Assembly (NCBI RefSeq): GCF_035582795.1
Contig: NC_134373.1
Coordinates: 17,010,001 to 17,074,000, forward strand
Source of the DNA: Mycteria americana
Taxonomy: Eukaryota > Chordata > Aves > Ciconiiformes > Ciconiidae
Length of the DNA: 64,000 nt
Reading direction: 5' to 3'
The notes under the pieces: model-generated
Told to the model about the DNA's origin: nothing
Databases searched by the model: none
The model's input: only the letters and a program-made list of their open reading frames with translations
Program-made: the position numbers and the translations under genes
Shown: one piece after another, positions 14,957 to 27,700 of the stretch
Layout of the letters: each line of letters starts with the position of its first letter
Position numbering within the stretch: the first letter of the stretch is position 1

Positions 14957-14988
14957 TTTCCATGTTATACATGTTTCCATGTTATACA
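14957..14988 (+). repeat. 17-base tandem duplication
   Basis: TTTCCATGTTATACA occurs twice, offset by 17 bases. Confidence 0.85.
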
Positions 14989-15594
14989 ATCTAAAGCTAT
15001 AAAAATATCAGTTGTACTGTAGCAAGAACATTCCCTGTTAGAGAGAGATCATTAAAGTGTTGATAATACTGAAACAGGTGAGGATGGCAGATGTGGTGAA
15101 TAATAATTGAAGAGACACAAATGAGCAGAAAGTTTCATATGCTTGATTGAAAAACATCCAGGAGGTTGCACATACTTTGAGCAATTCTGCCCTGCCTTTC
15201 CCGTGACAAGAAGCAATAGACAGGTGATGGGAGACTGGAGAACTGGACAGACCCTGGCTCAGTGCCTTAAACACATGAACCTCCTCCATCATATACAAAG
15301 TTTTGAGGTTGAAGTAACTTGAGGTAATTTCTGCAAAAGTGAAGAGATTCCAAACCACTTAGAACAAATCTGAAAAAAAGTATTACAGTAAAAAAAAAAA
15401 GCTAACAAGTTTCACTCAACTTTCCTGAAAAACTAAACTCACAGGAGAAGTACAGGAAGAATGTGAAACATCTTTCGGGTTCAATGGGAGCTTAACTGTG
15501 TCTATATTCTTCAGTCTCTCTTCAGTCAAGGATTTGTTGGACATGCAGTCACTAGCATCATGTGATTGTAACCCACAGTAAAGTCTTCAGGACA

Positions 15595-15621
15595 GGAAAG
15601 TTGGAAAGTTGGAAGTTGGAA
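15595..15621 (+). repeat. GGAAAGTT/GGAAGTT short tandem repeat
   Basis: Three and a half units of a 7-8 base GGAA(A)GTT motif. Confidence 0.8.
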
Positions 15622-18600
15622 ATAAAATCAGACCCTCTTAGTGTGGGGAAACATTTAGGTACATTATAAGTATCATATAGGGGGAAAATAATTGGGCTGT
15701 AATAACAGGGGAACTGAAGGAAGAAGTGACTCAAAATTGGAACCAAGGTAAATGTGTTAAAGGAAACAGGAAAGCAAGGCCATACCCACAGAAAGTGGAA
15801 AGGGGCAACTGGAGTGTAGGATACTCTGTTTTAGGGTCTGGTATCTATGGCATGAAACCTAAAGTAGCACAGGGCTTGTCCAGAGAGTCTGGCAGGGGAA
15901 TAACTGTGTGACCTAGAGACTGGCATGCCCTGAAGAGGGTGCAGGGTCTTGGGGAACATCTCCACCCTGGCGAGAGCAGGGCAGCTGTTCACACTGTGTA
16001 CCTGTGGTCTCCCTGTGGTGACGGAGCTGGGGATACCTAATGCTGATGGTGCTGGAAGCAACAGAGAAAAGGTGGCTGGGCATGGGCAGCTGGGGCAGGA
16101 GCCCAGATTTTACTGTTGGAAAAGTTTCTGTGCAAACACACTTTACTGGAGCAGAGATCATCTCTGTCATGTTTTTTGACTTTCGATTTAGAAGAGTAAG
16201 CAACATCTCTGGGAAGAGTAATCATCCAATGCTTACAAATCATATATCTGCATCTGAGCTGATCTTGGGCATTGTGCCACAGTTAACAGCTCACTTTTGT
16301 GAGGTCTCAGGTCACTGAGTATTACACACAAGTGACCACAGTATCCAAAAGGCAGTGTATGTAAAGATTTGACAGGGAAGTCACTTTAATTACAACTTCC
16401 TTTCCTGCACCTGAACCATAATAATAATAACAACGATAATAAATGTATAATCCAACTGAGTTTTTTAAAAAAACTGTCACAGGCATTTTAGTGATGCATG
16501 TATGAGAAACTGGCATTACACATACATTTTTGTAAACCAAAATCATACCAGCTTCAATGTCAATGAAAATATCCTATATCTTGGGATTTGTCTGTGTCCT
16601 GGGAGGTGCCCCTAGAACTGTTCTGCAGTAAAACAATTTCTGGCCTGGATCTCAAGCTGTATTTGACAGCTGTATTTCCCATTTGTGATAGAAGCAGGCT
16701 ACTCTCCTACCATACACATTTGTGAGTTCATGAACTATCAGAGGAAGTTTTCATATTGTGAACATCTGTTTTTTCCCCATTCAGCTGCACAACTACAGCT
16801 GGGAAAGACATGAACTGAGCTGTTAGTCATTTCTGAAATAAAAATAGATATAGTCTATGACTTTAGACTTTGGCTGTGAGCCTGAGACCATCATTTAAGG
16901 CTTTTTATTCCACTACATTGCATTACATTAACTTACCTAATTACAGGATTCTTATTTAAGAAAGCACTTGAAAAGGACAGAAGAAAAAGCACAATCTTTT
17001 CTGATAAATTAAAATGCCTTTTTAATGGGCTACCTTAGGAATGCATGTAGTTTTTGTAGTACTACTCTTCAATCGTTGACTAGCCAACACATCACAGACA
17101 ACACGCATGGATCCAAACAGCTGAAAAACTGGCATGCTGATTAATCTTTTTCCTGGAAGCACTGATTTCTGGAGGTCATTTCATGTAATGATATAGCAGC
17201 TCAGGTGTGGCCTGTGCTCTCTCCTATAGATTTAGCACTGAGCAGTACAATAATATATATGAAAAAATATCTAGGAATTGCTTATTATGAGTAATGTTGT
17301 TTGAGAGCTAATTTCAACATGGTGAATAGAGGAGGTTCATGCATTCTTATGAGGAAATGATGGTATTGGGCAGGTTTATCCAGTGGAGACACACATGGGA
17401 AGAGTGCTGTCCAACCCATCCACCTCTGCCACATTACTGTTTCCCTGTAGGGGAGTTCTGGGGATCTCCCAAGTGAAAAGGGTATGATCCAGGAGTGGGA
17501 TCAAGGAGAACGAAATTATTTTCCCCATGAAACCAGCAGAAAATTTTGAGCAAGGTTAAATCAGCCTAGAATTTAACTTTCCTGTAAAAACTTCCAAATA
17601 GAGATGATTTGTAGAGTCTTTCTCTGGGCTAATCTGACTGTGGCAGCCTGACTCTGAGTGACCGTAAGGGTCTTCTGCACAGAATGTCATAGGTCTCACT
17701 GGTTTTCAAGTGAAGCCTCCCTCCTTTTGCTGAGAAAATCTTCCCACTCACCAAAACCATGTGAGGAGGCATGTCAAAGATATGGAAGAGCCCTCAGAAC
17801 TCTCCCACTTCCTAGTTATCACCTCAACCCTTTACTAAGTAAAGAGAAGGAATTTGGCTAAATGACAAACATGAAGACATATGTGTGTTTCTATAACCCA
17901 CAACATGAAGGCTCATCAATGAAAGGTGCTAGGCTAGAAGAGGGTGCCAGCTGAATCTTTGCTGAGAGCCCTATGGTGCTTCTAATTTAGGCAGAGAGTA
18001 AGCAACAACTATCCCGGACACCACAGCAAAAATGCAATTTTTGCAAACTAACCAAGGGAGACTAATACTCATCTTGCTTGAAAGACAGCAACTGTCAACA
18101 CTACAGACTATCTCAGTAGCATCTTGGAGTCAACATGGATCAACATGCAAAAGTGTTAAAATCTGAACTAGAAATTGTTTTTCATTAATTCGATTTTCAA
18201 ACCTATTGACATAGCTGATCCTTAGATTACAAGGAAAACCAAAATTACATTTTCAGAAATGTAACTGCCTTTGACTTAGTAGTATTCAAGTTTCTAAAAT
18301 ACTTCACAGTTAATAGTTTTCCAAGGCTATGTTCTATGCTCCATTTCACTCTCAATAATCCTTTAGCTAAATCTAGGCAATAAGCAGACTAATTTTAGGT
18401 GATTGCAGGTGACTTAGGTGTTGCTTTGTTCAGTATACTGCTCACCCACCACTAACTCTAGTGGCATGACTATTTTTACAAAGTTTTACAATGATCAGTG
18501 TGCTCTCCAGTCTGAATCAACATCTTCAAGCAGTCCCTAAGACAGCTCATGAGGTGCCATGACAGCAAGCACTGGCAATATTCCTCTAAACACAATCTGA

Positions 18601-18879
18601 CAAAAAGATATCATATGCTCCTATACCAACAATCCCAGTCAGTCTCAGTGTTTGGACAAGATCAGATGATGAACAAAAAATGACTGCTTGAAAATGAACC
18701 TCAGAAAGAGAGAGGATGCTGATCTGTGAAGGAAATACTTGAAGAATTTGCAGACTTGGTGCAGTCCTCTTGTTTTAATGGTACACATGTATGAGTAAGT
18801 GGTTAAATCCATCATTGTAGAAGTCATTCAAGTAAAACTTTCTGCTGTTTCCAACTGATGGTGGCCTCATCTTGGATAC

Positions 18880-19380
18880 AGAATCACAGAATCGTATAGG
18901 TTGGAAAAGACCTTTAAGATCATCAAGTCCAACCGTAAACCTAACACTACCAAGACCACCACTACACCATGTCCCTAAGCACCTCATCCAAATGTCTTTT
19001 AAATACCTCCAGGGATGGTGACTCAACCACTTCCCTAGGCAGCCTGTTCCAATGCTTGATAACCCTTTCAGTGAAGTAAAATTTCCTAATATCCAGTCTA
19101 AACCTCCCCTGGCGCAGCTTGAGGCCATTTCCTCTCGTCCTATCCCTTGTTACCTGGGAGAAGAGACCAACCCCCACCTCGCTACACCCTCCTTTCAGGT
19201 AGTTGTAGAGAGCGATAAGGTCTCCCCTCAGCCTCCTTTTCTCCAGGCTAAACAACCCCAGTTCCCTCAGCTGCTCCTCATCAGACTTCTGCTCTAGACT
19301 CTTCACCAGCTTCGTTGCTCTTCTTTGGACACGCTCCAGCACCTCAATGTCTCTCTTGTAGTGAGGGGCCCAAAACTACA
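18880..19380 (-). mobile_element. CR1 LINE 3' end, 5'-truncated, with intact ORF2 C-terminus
   Basis: About 500 bases on the minus strand. An uninterrupted reading frame at 19342-18962 begins [13 protein letters not shown], contains [17 protein letters not shown] and [14 protein letters not shown], and ends LDEVLRDMV followed by TAG: the C-terminal end of CR1 ORF2. The short 3'UTR ends with the typical CR1 tail, reading GATTCTGTGATTCTG on the minus strand at 18879-18893. Homology stops at about 19380, so most of the element, including the endonuclease and RT domains, is missing. Its terminal sequence differs clearly from the copy at 60.6 kb, which suggests a different CR1 subfamily. No clear target-site duplication was found. 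Confidence 0.95.
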
Positions 19381-21691
19381 TGTCTTCTCTAGCTGCATGG
19401 AGAACCGCAGCACATCTGGTCATGAAACCATGAGTCTTTAGGAAACATTGATAAAGGGCAGAGGAGTGTGGTTCCCTAGCCACTCATCTCCCAGTGAGCC
19501 CATCACCCTCTCTCCACCTTCCCTTCCTCTCTGTAAAACTCAGGAAGAGGTTTGAGGCTGACAGCAGAAATCCCTACCATAGGGCAAAAATTCACCTATG
19601 CAGAAGACAGGGCTGCTCTGGAGTAATCTCAGATTAGAGAACAAATCTGTGCCAAGCAGAACAGACCCTGCAGGCATCCCTGCTCTCCTCTCAAGGGAAA
19701 TGTGCAGCTCTGTGGCCTGTCTCCTCTCATACAGATGCAGTAGGACAGACCTGTTTTATTTAAAAAGAAAAAAAGAAAAAGAAAACTACTGAGTAGTCAT
19801 TTTTTCCATTAGGGAGAGAATGAAAAAAATGAACAGCATGTGGTAGATATTAGTCACGTTACTTAGTACACTACTTACTCTAACTTTTCTATATACTGTG
19901 GTGGCAGGCATTGGTGTTAAAACTTGTATAATCTGTTTTGAAAATTCACCCCAAAAAAGAAAATGGGGATCAGACATTTTTTCTTTAACGTTTTCCCATA
20001 AGTGAGTTAAACGCAGTTTCTATTTACAAAACATGCAAATAAAACACAGAGTGTGTGAGAAGTCATCACAGGAGTGAAATGGGAACTTGGAGCAAGATGA
20101 GAGTGTGGCAATCATTTCTACGTACTGGCAAGGATCAGCTGTCCTCTCTTCTCGTAATCTTCCTCCTTCTGCTCTTCCTACCCCAATTCCTATTCTTCTA
20201 CTGTTCTCTTGTTGTGAATTCTTCCATATGCTTCTTGTTTTTACAATTCCTTGCTCTCCTGGAGATCGGAGTTAACTTACATCATCATCTTCAAATATCT
20301 TCTCTTGAAATACACTTTTTCTGAGATGCTTTCAAATGGGAAATCCTGAGAAGTTGTATCAGCATAAAAGGGCAGAATATGTCTGACAATAGATAATTTT
20401 CATGAGTTATCAGTTACTGTAGATAAGAAAAGAAGAATTGAGTCTTGTCCCAGTAGGGAATTATGTTTTGCTGATTATTTAATTGCCCCCGTCTGCTTAC
20501 AGGAAGATAATAATAAACCTATTAACTTCCTGTGTTAAAGAAATTAATAGTCATTCATACATACATTTCCAGACCAACACACGCCAGCATTTGGAGGTTC
20601 TTGATATTGATACTTCTGCTCAGACCTGTGAAACAAATGCAATCTATGTAATTCAGAGGAGATTTCTTTTCTTTCTGTTTCAGCAAGAACAAGCTGCTTC
20701 TGTCCTGCTTGCCCTGGCAAACCACAACAAGCACCCCCAACCTATTTCTTTAGCTGAGATATGAACCCAGTACAGAAGATAGTGGAACTGCTGGTGTCCT
20801 ATTCACAGGAAGAAAGATGCATTAGCAAAGTTCACTTTTTGGAAAGATGTGGATGTATGTCAGCACTGCTACATCACTGTACAGTGTAGCCAGCTAAAAG
20901 AAGGGAGAAGCTGGGTGGTGTTGATGCACTACAGGAAACAGTGGTGAAAGAAAAGGGCGATAGACAGAAACTTAGGTGCTGCTGCAGCTGTGATTAGTGA
21001 GAAGAAAATATGCAAAACCATGTATGGGTATTTCCTCTGATACATCTGCCTCTATGGCTCCTAAGACTGGAGCATCTGCACAAACTCTCCTGCTATTACT
21101 ACCAAGATTACAACAGCTGCTGTGAGAATTGCTTTATTTTCCTGCAGTACAAATAATTAATCTTTATTCAGCTCACTTATTTCTACCAAGTATTACACAA
21201 GGTTTGAATGTCCACACAGATTAAACAGATAGCATTTCTCTGCATAGTCATCAGCAGAGTGCACAATGGTATAATGAATGTGTTGAGCTTCTTTTTGAAC
21301 AGCCACCCTAGTGCTGCAACTTGAAGCATGACAAAAAGCTCAAACAAACGTTTCCTGAGGTTTTGAAAAAGTCCAGCTGTCTTTTATCAAGTTGAACTGC
21401 TCCTTTTCTTCAGCCTTTACTACAGTCTTGATGAAGACTAAGACTCTAGAATGGCAGAGGTACAACTAGCTACTATGCGTAAGCCAGAAGTACACTAACT
21501 CTTCTGCATAGCACAGCTTGGACAGAACGTATCACATATCTGACCCAAAGAGAAACACACAGAACTTGAACATGGCTTACCTTTCCCTGTTGACGTCGTT
21601 TCTTCCATGTGCTAAATGTAGCTGTACCTCCTTTGGTGGGTCAGCTCCTAAAATCCTGTTAAGAAGAATATACCTGCAGCCTTTAGTTTAT

Positions 21692-21716
21692 TTATTTATT
21701 TTAACAAAATAAATAA
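21692..21716. repeat. AT-rich 11-bp hairpin
   Basis: TTATTTATTTT and AAAATAAATAA around AAC. Low complexity, probably without function. Confidence 0.8.
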
Positions 21717-24700
21717 CTTGAAAGCAAATTGAACTATATGTTCTTTTCCAAAGTGTATAAATTCCTCAGAATCCAGGATAGACTAACAGAAATTGTAACT
21801 GGGAGGCTAAAGGAGCCCAGACAACCATCTGTGCCTTAATCACACAACAGGCCCAAGGGCACCTCCAAGGCCACGAACGGAACTGCCTCAGGAATCTGTG
21901 GAGAAAACAGATGCTTCTATACACAGGAAAAGTTTTTGCCATTTATGTCCCTGAGGCTTCTCTGTGCTTGGAGAGGAATCTGCACTGGGGCCAACATACC
22001 CGCAGCATCCCTCCTTTAAAAAAACACATGTTATTAAAAGACATCTCAAGTTCAAGAGCAGAAAATAAATGAATAAATGGATCAATGACTGAAAAATGAA
22101 ATTATTGTTTTGGAGTTACTGCTCTCATTTTCTCAGTGACTAGATAAATAAAAAGGCAATGGAGATGACAGGCTCCTCTCAAACTACAAAGCAGCATATG
22201 AAGCAGGAAAAGGTTCCAGGAAACATTTGGACATGCTCTGATTCCTTCTAAAAGAGCACAGATTGGCGAGAAGGTCAATCCTTGGTTAGTGGAGAATTTT
22301 ATCACCGTTTGGTTTCAGTGTATGAATTATGTCCATTTAATTATTAGGTTTTGTGCTGATTTCTTTATGGGTGTGAATGTCTTATTGCATGAGGATGATT
22401 CTTACATTCTTGAAAGAAGCTCTGGTGAAAGTAAGAGCTTGCTCCAGATTTCATTATTGAAAAACACCTATGCTGTATGGCTGTCTAATGTGAATTCTTA
22501 TCTTTGAGTTTGCTTTGATTTTGGATATTCAAAATCCAAATTCATCTTTTTACACCATGTGCTGGCCACTAGACTTCTACAGCTGCCTAATGGGAAACTA
22601 TCATCACAGCAATCGTGATTTGTTTAAATGCCACCTTTTTCCCAGTATCCTCTACTAACTCATTCTCTTATATGACTATCAAGAGGTCTCAGATTATGAT
22701 GATGGCACATATCCTAAGATTGTTTGACCTCCATCCCATCTTTCTGATTCGCATTGTACAAACTGCCAAAGCTAGGTCTGGAAGATTTTTATTTTTTTAT
22801 CTCAATAGCTGTGACACTCTTCATCAAAATATAAAGCTCTTTTCCTAAAACAAATAGCTCAGATCTGTTACCAAATTAGCAAATCTGATATCAGCCCAGA
22901 ACATCTTTTTGAAAGAAGAGAATGCCTTTTTCATTTTATGAACTGCAACTGCACATCTTTTTATGTTTACATTTTTTTCATGAGTGTTTTTGCAGGTTCA
23001 TTCAAAATAATTTACCAATTCATATTAGATCTATAGATCAAGCACAGTGAATTTTGACAGGCATTGATTTCTTTTAAAATCTTGTGACGATCATCTTCCT
23101 TATGACTGAAAGTTGTAGCATTGGTGTTCATGTTTCATCACTCAAAGCATAGTTTTCTACAAAAATGTTGTAAGTTTATTTAAGCTAATAAATTTTCTGC
23201 CAAAACTCCAAAGGTTGACATACTTTTGAAAGCACAAATTTCATAAAATTTCATTTATGAGCTTTGGAATGTTTCATTGAGTAATGTAGAAAATACTTTA
23301 ATCCAGAAAGAAGTTGGTATGCTAAATTAAATGGAAATGCATTAGGAGCAAAGGAATACATTGGAATTGTTAGATAAAAGTTCCCTTGAAGCATTTCACA
23401 AGACAGAAATGTATGAACATCCCATCTAACATTTGGCTGTGTTGTATCTGATATCCTGGATTGCTGCAGGATCAGAGGCTGAGGAATTAACTCAGGGCAT
23501 ATGGAAATTAAAATGTCTTTGGATCCATATGGGAAATATCTCTGAGAGCAGAGCAGAGATTTACAGGCTAATGTTACTTCCTGTGTAAAAAGAAAATCCA
23601 TTCTACAGGAATTGTCCTTGTCCTGGGTGTTTCCAAAACTTTGTTTCCAAAGTTTTATATTTAGTTGGGTAAGTTTTCCTGTGCCTACAGGTCATTCACC
23701 AGGCTTTCATACTGATTATGGCATTTCTATTGACTAGTTTTCTTTCTTCAGTGGAATTAGTTGGGCTGGTTTGAATTTATTACGAAAATTATCTTCAAAG
23801 CATATAATTTTTTAATTCCTTCCCCTGCAGTATCATTGAAACGTTTAATCATGTAGAATAAAACTGTTTACCTAGCTCAAATCAACAGCAGACTAGAGGC
23901 AGGAGAATACAGAAATGACTGACGAAGATTCCCTATGCCTCTCATTAAAGGTTATCCTAACCACATTAGGGCTTATTTTGTGAGCACATACATATGTGTG
24001 TATGCAAACCTGCCAACACCAAGAAATTCAAAAGTGGCTGTTTCATAGCCTCCCTGTGCCCACATAGATGAGTTTACATGTACAGATAAGCTTGGCACCA
24101 CAAACCAGCAGGAGTGGTGAGCAAGCAAATCTGCTATCTATCTGAGCTCTCAAGAGAAGAGCATCACATCTCTTCTCTGCAACTCAAATACCGCAGTGGA
24201 GCTGATAACATCTGAGGGAAGGACTCAGAGTCCATTAACGTCAGGACAATGTCCTTTGTCTATGTGCAATAAAAGACAGAAGAAAAGACTCTTCAAAAAA
24301 ACTTTCAAAATCCCTAAGCTCTTTGACATGAAGTAACTTACAACCCTCAGCTCTCAGCCTGGAATCACAACAACTCGGAATTTCAATCCCAGTGAAAATC
24401 TTACCTTTTCTCTCCAGTTTAAGTGATTGACTTATTGCTGAAGGATAAACTGTAAAATTGAATAACAAATGGATCTGGGATACACTGCTGAAGTATCACT
24501 TATTGCAATAAAAAAATCCCCCTTACATCTGCACAGTTGAGCAAATGCCATTCATTGTATAGCAATTAGTATGTTTGCCTTTTTCTGCCTTTAAAACAAA
24601 GCAAACAACAAAACCACCACCTAAAAAAAATAATTTCCATATGATTCAGGCATGGTATCAATCTCATGAATGAAACTGTCTTGGTGTCTGTCCATGCAGC

Positions 24701-27700
24701 ACTACTGCCTGCTTGCACCAGCAGCAGGAAGCTGTAGGATGGCATTGCTCAGGTAGCACTAGCAGGCAAACCTGCAGTCTGAAAAAGTAACAGTCTTTCT
24801 TATTGCACCTATACATATTTAAGTTGAAAGTGTGACAATTGTCGGTTTGCATGGAAGGGGACTACTGAAATTACTGGAGAGGACTGGAGGAGGCACAGAG
24901 CTGTGGCAGGGACCGCTTTCCCACTGTGTTCTGCTTCAGTGCAGCTGTCTGACTAAGAACAAAAATTGTCAGCTTCACTTGCTGACAAATTCAACTTTGT
25001 ATCTCAGCACCCGGACAGGGAAAGGAAAGTGGAGTAAATCATTTGGCTACTGGTCATAGTGTTAGCTGTGTTATCTGCCTTCAGAGCTGAAGAAAAAGCT
25101 CCTCCCTCCCCGCAAAATGTCGGTGTGTTCAGTAAGCAACAAATACAGCAAATTCACCCTTTACAGCATGATTTTTTTTATATTGCCAGCACTTGTAAAG
25201 TCAGTAATCAGTTTCAAATGCTGACAAAGGTTTATTTTGCCTCCCTTTTTCTACTAAAGAGAATAATACTGCAGTGCACCTATCTGGCAGTTCTCATCTC
25301 TGGCTCTCAGCTTTGAGTAACCCTTCATATCTGAAGAAAAAAAAATGCTTAGAGGTTTTTCCATCTTAACACTCTCCTGTTGACTTTGCTACATGGCAGG
25401 AAGCAACGCAGAGGGCTGAGACTACATCTTTACTGCTTTCAACTAGCATAGACCAGTGAGCAACTAAACCATGCCTGCCCCATGCCTCCCTTCCTCCTCC
25501 CATCCCAGCAACCCCCAGAACACCTCTGATGGAGCCACACACATGCCCAAAGGCATCGCTGCATCCAGCAAGGGCACCAGCAACTTGTCTGCCGGGTGCT
25601 GGCTATAGCAATGCCTGCTTGGCCTTAACTGCAGTCACAGCTGACTATAGAGGGGAGCTTAAAATCAGCCTGGACGTGTCCTGTCTGACTTCTGTGTCAG
25701 GAACACAGAGGAAAACTCATCAGATGCAACCTCAGCCTAATGCAATGCATACAGCTGTGTGGCACCCAGTTAAATACATGTGACAGGGCTTGCTGGGCTG
25801 TACGAAAGTTATTACTGTAAAAACACAGCAGTCACACAGGATGTCCTACAGCCTGCTGTTGCTCATGGCTACCCTCAGCTACTCTATTCCCTTAGCAGGA
25901 ATGGGGGCATATATGAGGAAAGACTCAGCTACCTGTGGATATTTACAAGTTCATTGAGGAGAACAAAAATTAAATGCCTCTACTTTGCTTTATTTCTTGT
26001 GACATGTGCATCGCATTACATCTGGATGTGTCAAAATGTATTATGTCACATGATGGTCTGTAACCTGGTGGCACTGAAAGCGCGTGTCAGGCTGCAGAAG
26101 TAGCTTAGTCAAGACAGAAGTAAAATGAACAAAAGAGAAAAATTAAATAACAGTTTCCAAGCCAGGGGACCCAGCACTTGTATCTAATCTCTACGAAGTG
26201 ATGAGCTGAAGTTTATTAAGCAAGAGAGGGAAAAGAAAAACAATCAAACAGAAGTAATCTTTTGTTAATTCAAAAGATTTGGGCTATTTGAGGTGAGGCT
26301 GTCTACTGCAAACTGTTCATTTGGCTGCATCGCACATGTATGAATGCATGTTTCTGCAGAGGAAGTTATTCTTTCGTACTTCACTTCTGCTACAGTAATG
26401 TTAAATTGATACGATCAAATATACAGCGTTAAAATGTTAACTTTTAATTTCATTTACTTTACATTATTTGGATTTTAAAACTTGAATTTTAAACATAGCC
26501 TAGTGCTTGTTTTTCCATTCAGCATTCTGAAGAGAAAAAGAAGTGTGAATCTTAAAAATATCTAAAGGATCCCAGTTAATCGCTGAAACTCATATCTCAC
26601 TGAAATAACAGGATATGGGAGTACCCAGAACTGTTGCAAAAGGCTGAACTAAATGACTGAAGTAAATAATAGTAATATATTGTGGCTGGGTTATATTGTG
26701 ACTGTAAATGGTAAAAACACACCCTTCTTTTAAAAGAAAGCCCAATATATCTTGTATATCATATATATACTAGAAATGGGAAGGAACTCTTAAAATATAA
26801 GATGTGGATTTTTTTTCTCCATTCACAGCTTTATTTTGCTAACCTTCAAGCGGCAGCTTTTGCTTGCGAAGACTCTCCTGTGTGGTTACACTGGTAACTT
26901 AACAGGCTCCTGCATACAAGTGGGATATAAACATAAATTGGCTCAGCCTCATCCCCGTGGGCTTCCCACCCTGAGTAGGGAAAAAGGACACCCCAATGCC
27001 ACAGGAAGGACTTTATGGCCCTGTAATAAAACTCCTGTAGTAGTAATGGGGTTACAATCAGCCATGATAGTCTGCTAATTCAGGAGAAGCAGGATTGTTT
27101 TGCAGGCAGAGCCAGTATCTTTTGTTAGACCAACCGAAAATAGCAGTGAAAACAGACCTGTGTTCAAACACACAAGCATGAACCTAAAGAAGGGTTTATG
27201 TGCCTGCAATTTTGTCCATTTTCATACGGTTTTTACAATTCTTTCAGGTGTTCTAATAAGATGTTAAGCTTTCCAATAAAAATCAAGGTAAAGCACATAC
27301 TCCAGGGATTTGAAAAACATTAAAAAATCAGTTGATTAACTTTCCTTTTCAACCAGGCTCTTTTCAGCTCTGTCAGCAGGCACATTACAGAAAGGCTCTA
27401 CTTTTTCAAGGTGCGGGTGAAACAGCCCTTTTTAACTCTGTAACAAAAGAAACTCTTGCTGTTCTTGCTGTGGAAATGGAAGAGAAGGTGTTCCTTTCAG
27501 TCCAAAACAAATGTTCCCTTTCACTTGCAGCTAAACATCCAGAGTTTTACCCTGAAAGGTGATTTTTCTTCTGTCTCCACGCAAGTGAAAATAGCATGTA
27601 TAGCATGTAACTGAGTGTCTTGTGTTGAACCGTTTGTCTCTAAAGTAGTGCAGATCAGAATATATGGGTTCTTATTAAATTCTAACCAGTATTGATTTAG

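Larger units (their letters stand above)
11691..18879. other. Gene-poor AT-rich desert
   Basis: No gene or dated transposon recognised. Open frames of up to 122 codons near 12.9-13.3 kb lie in a locally GC-richer patch (12900-13100) and have no recognisable domains. Confidence 0.55.
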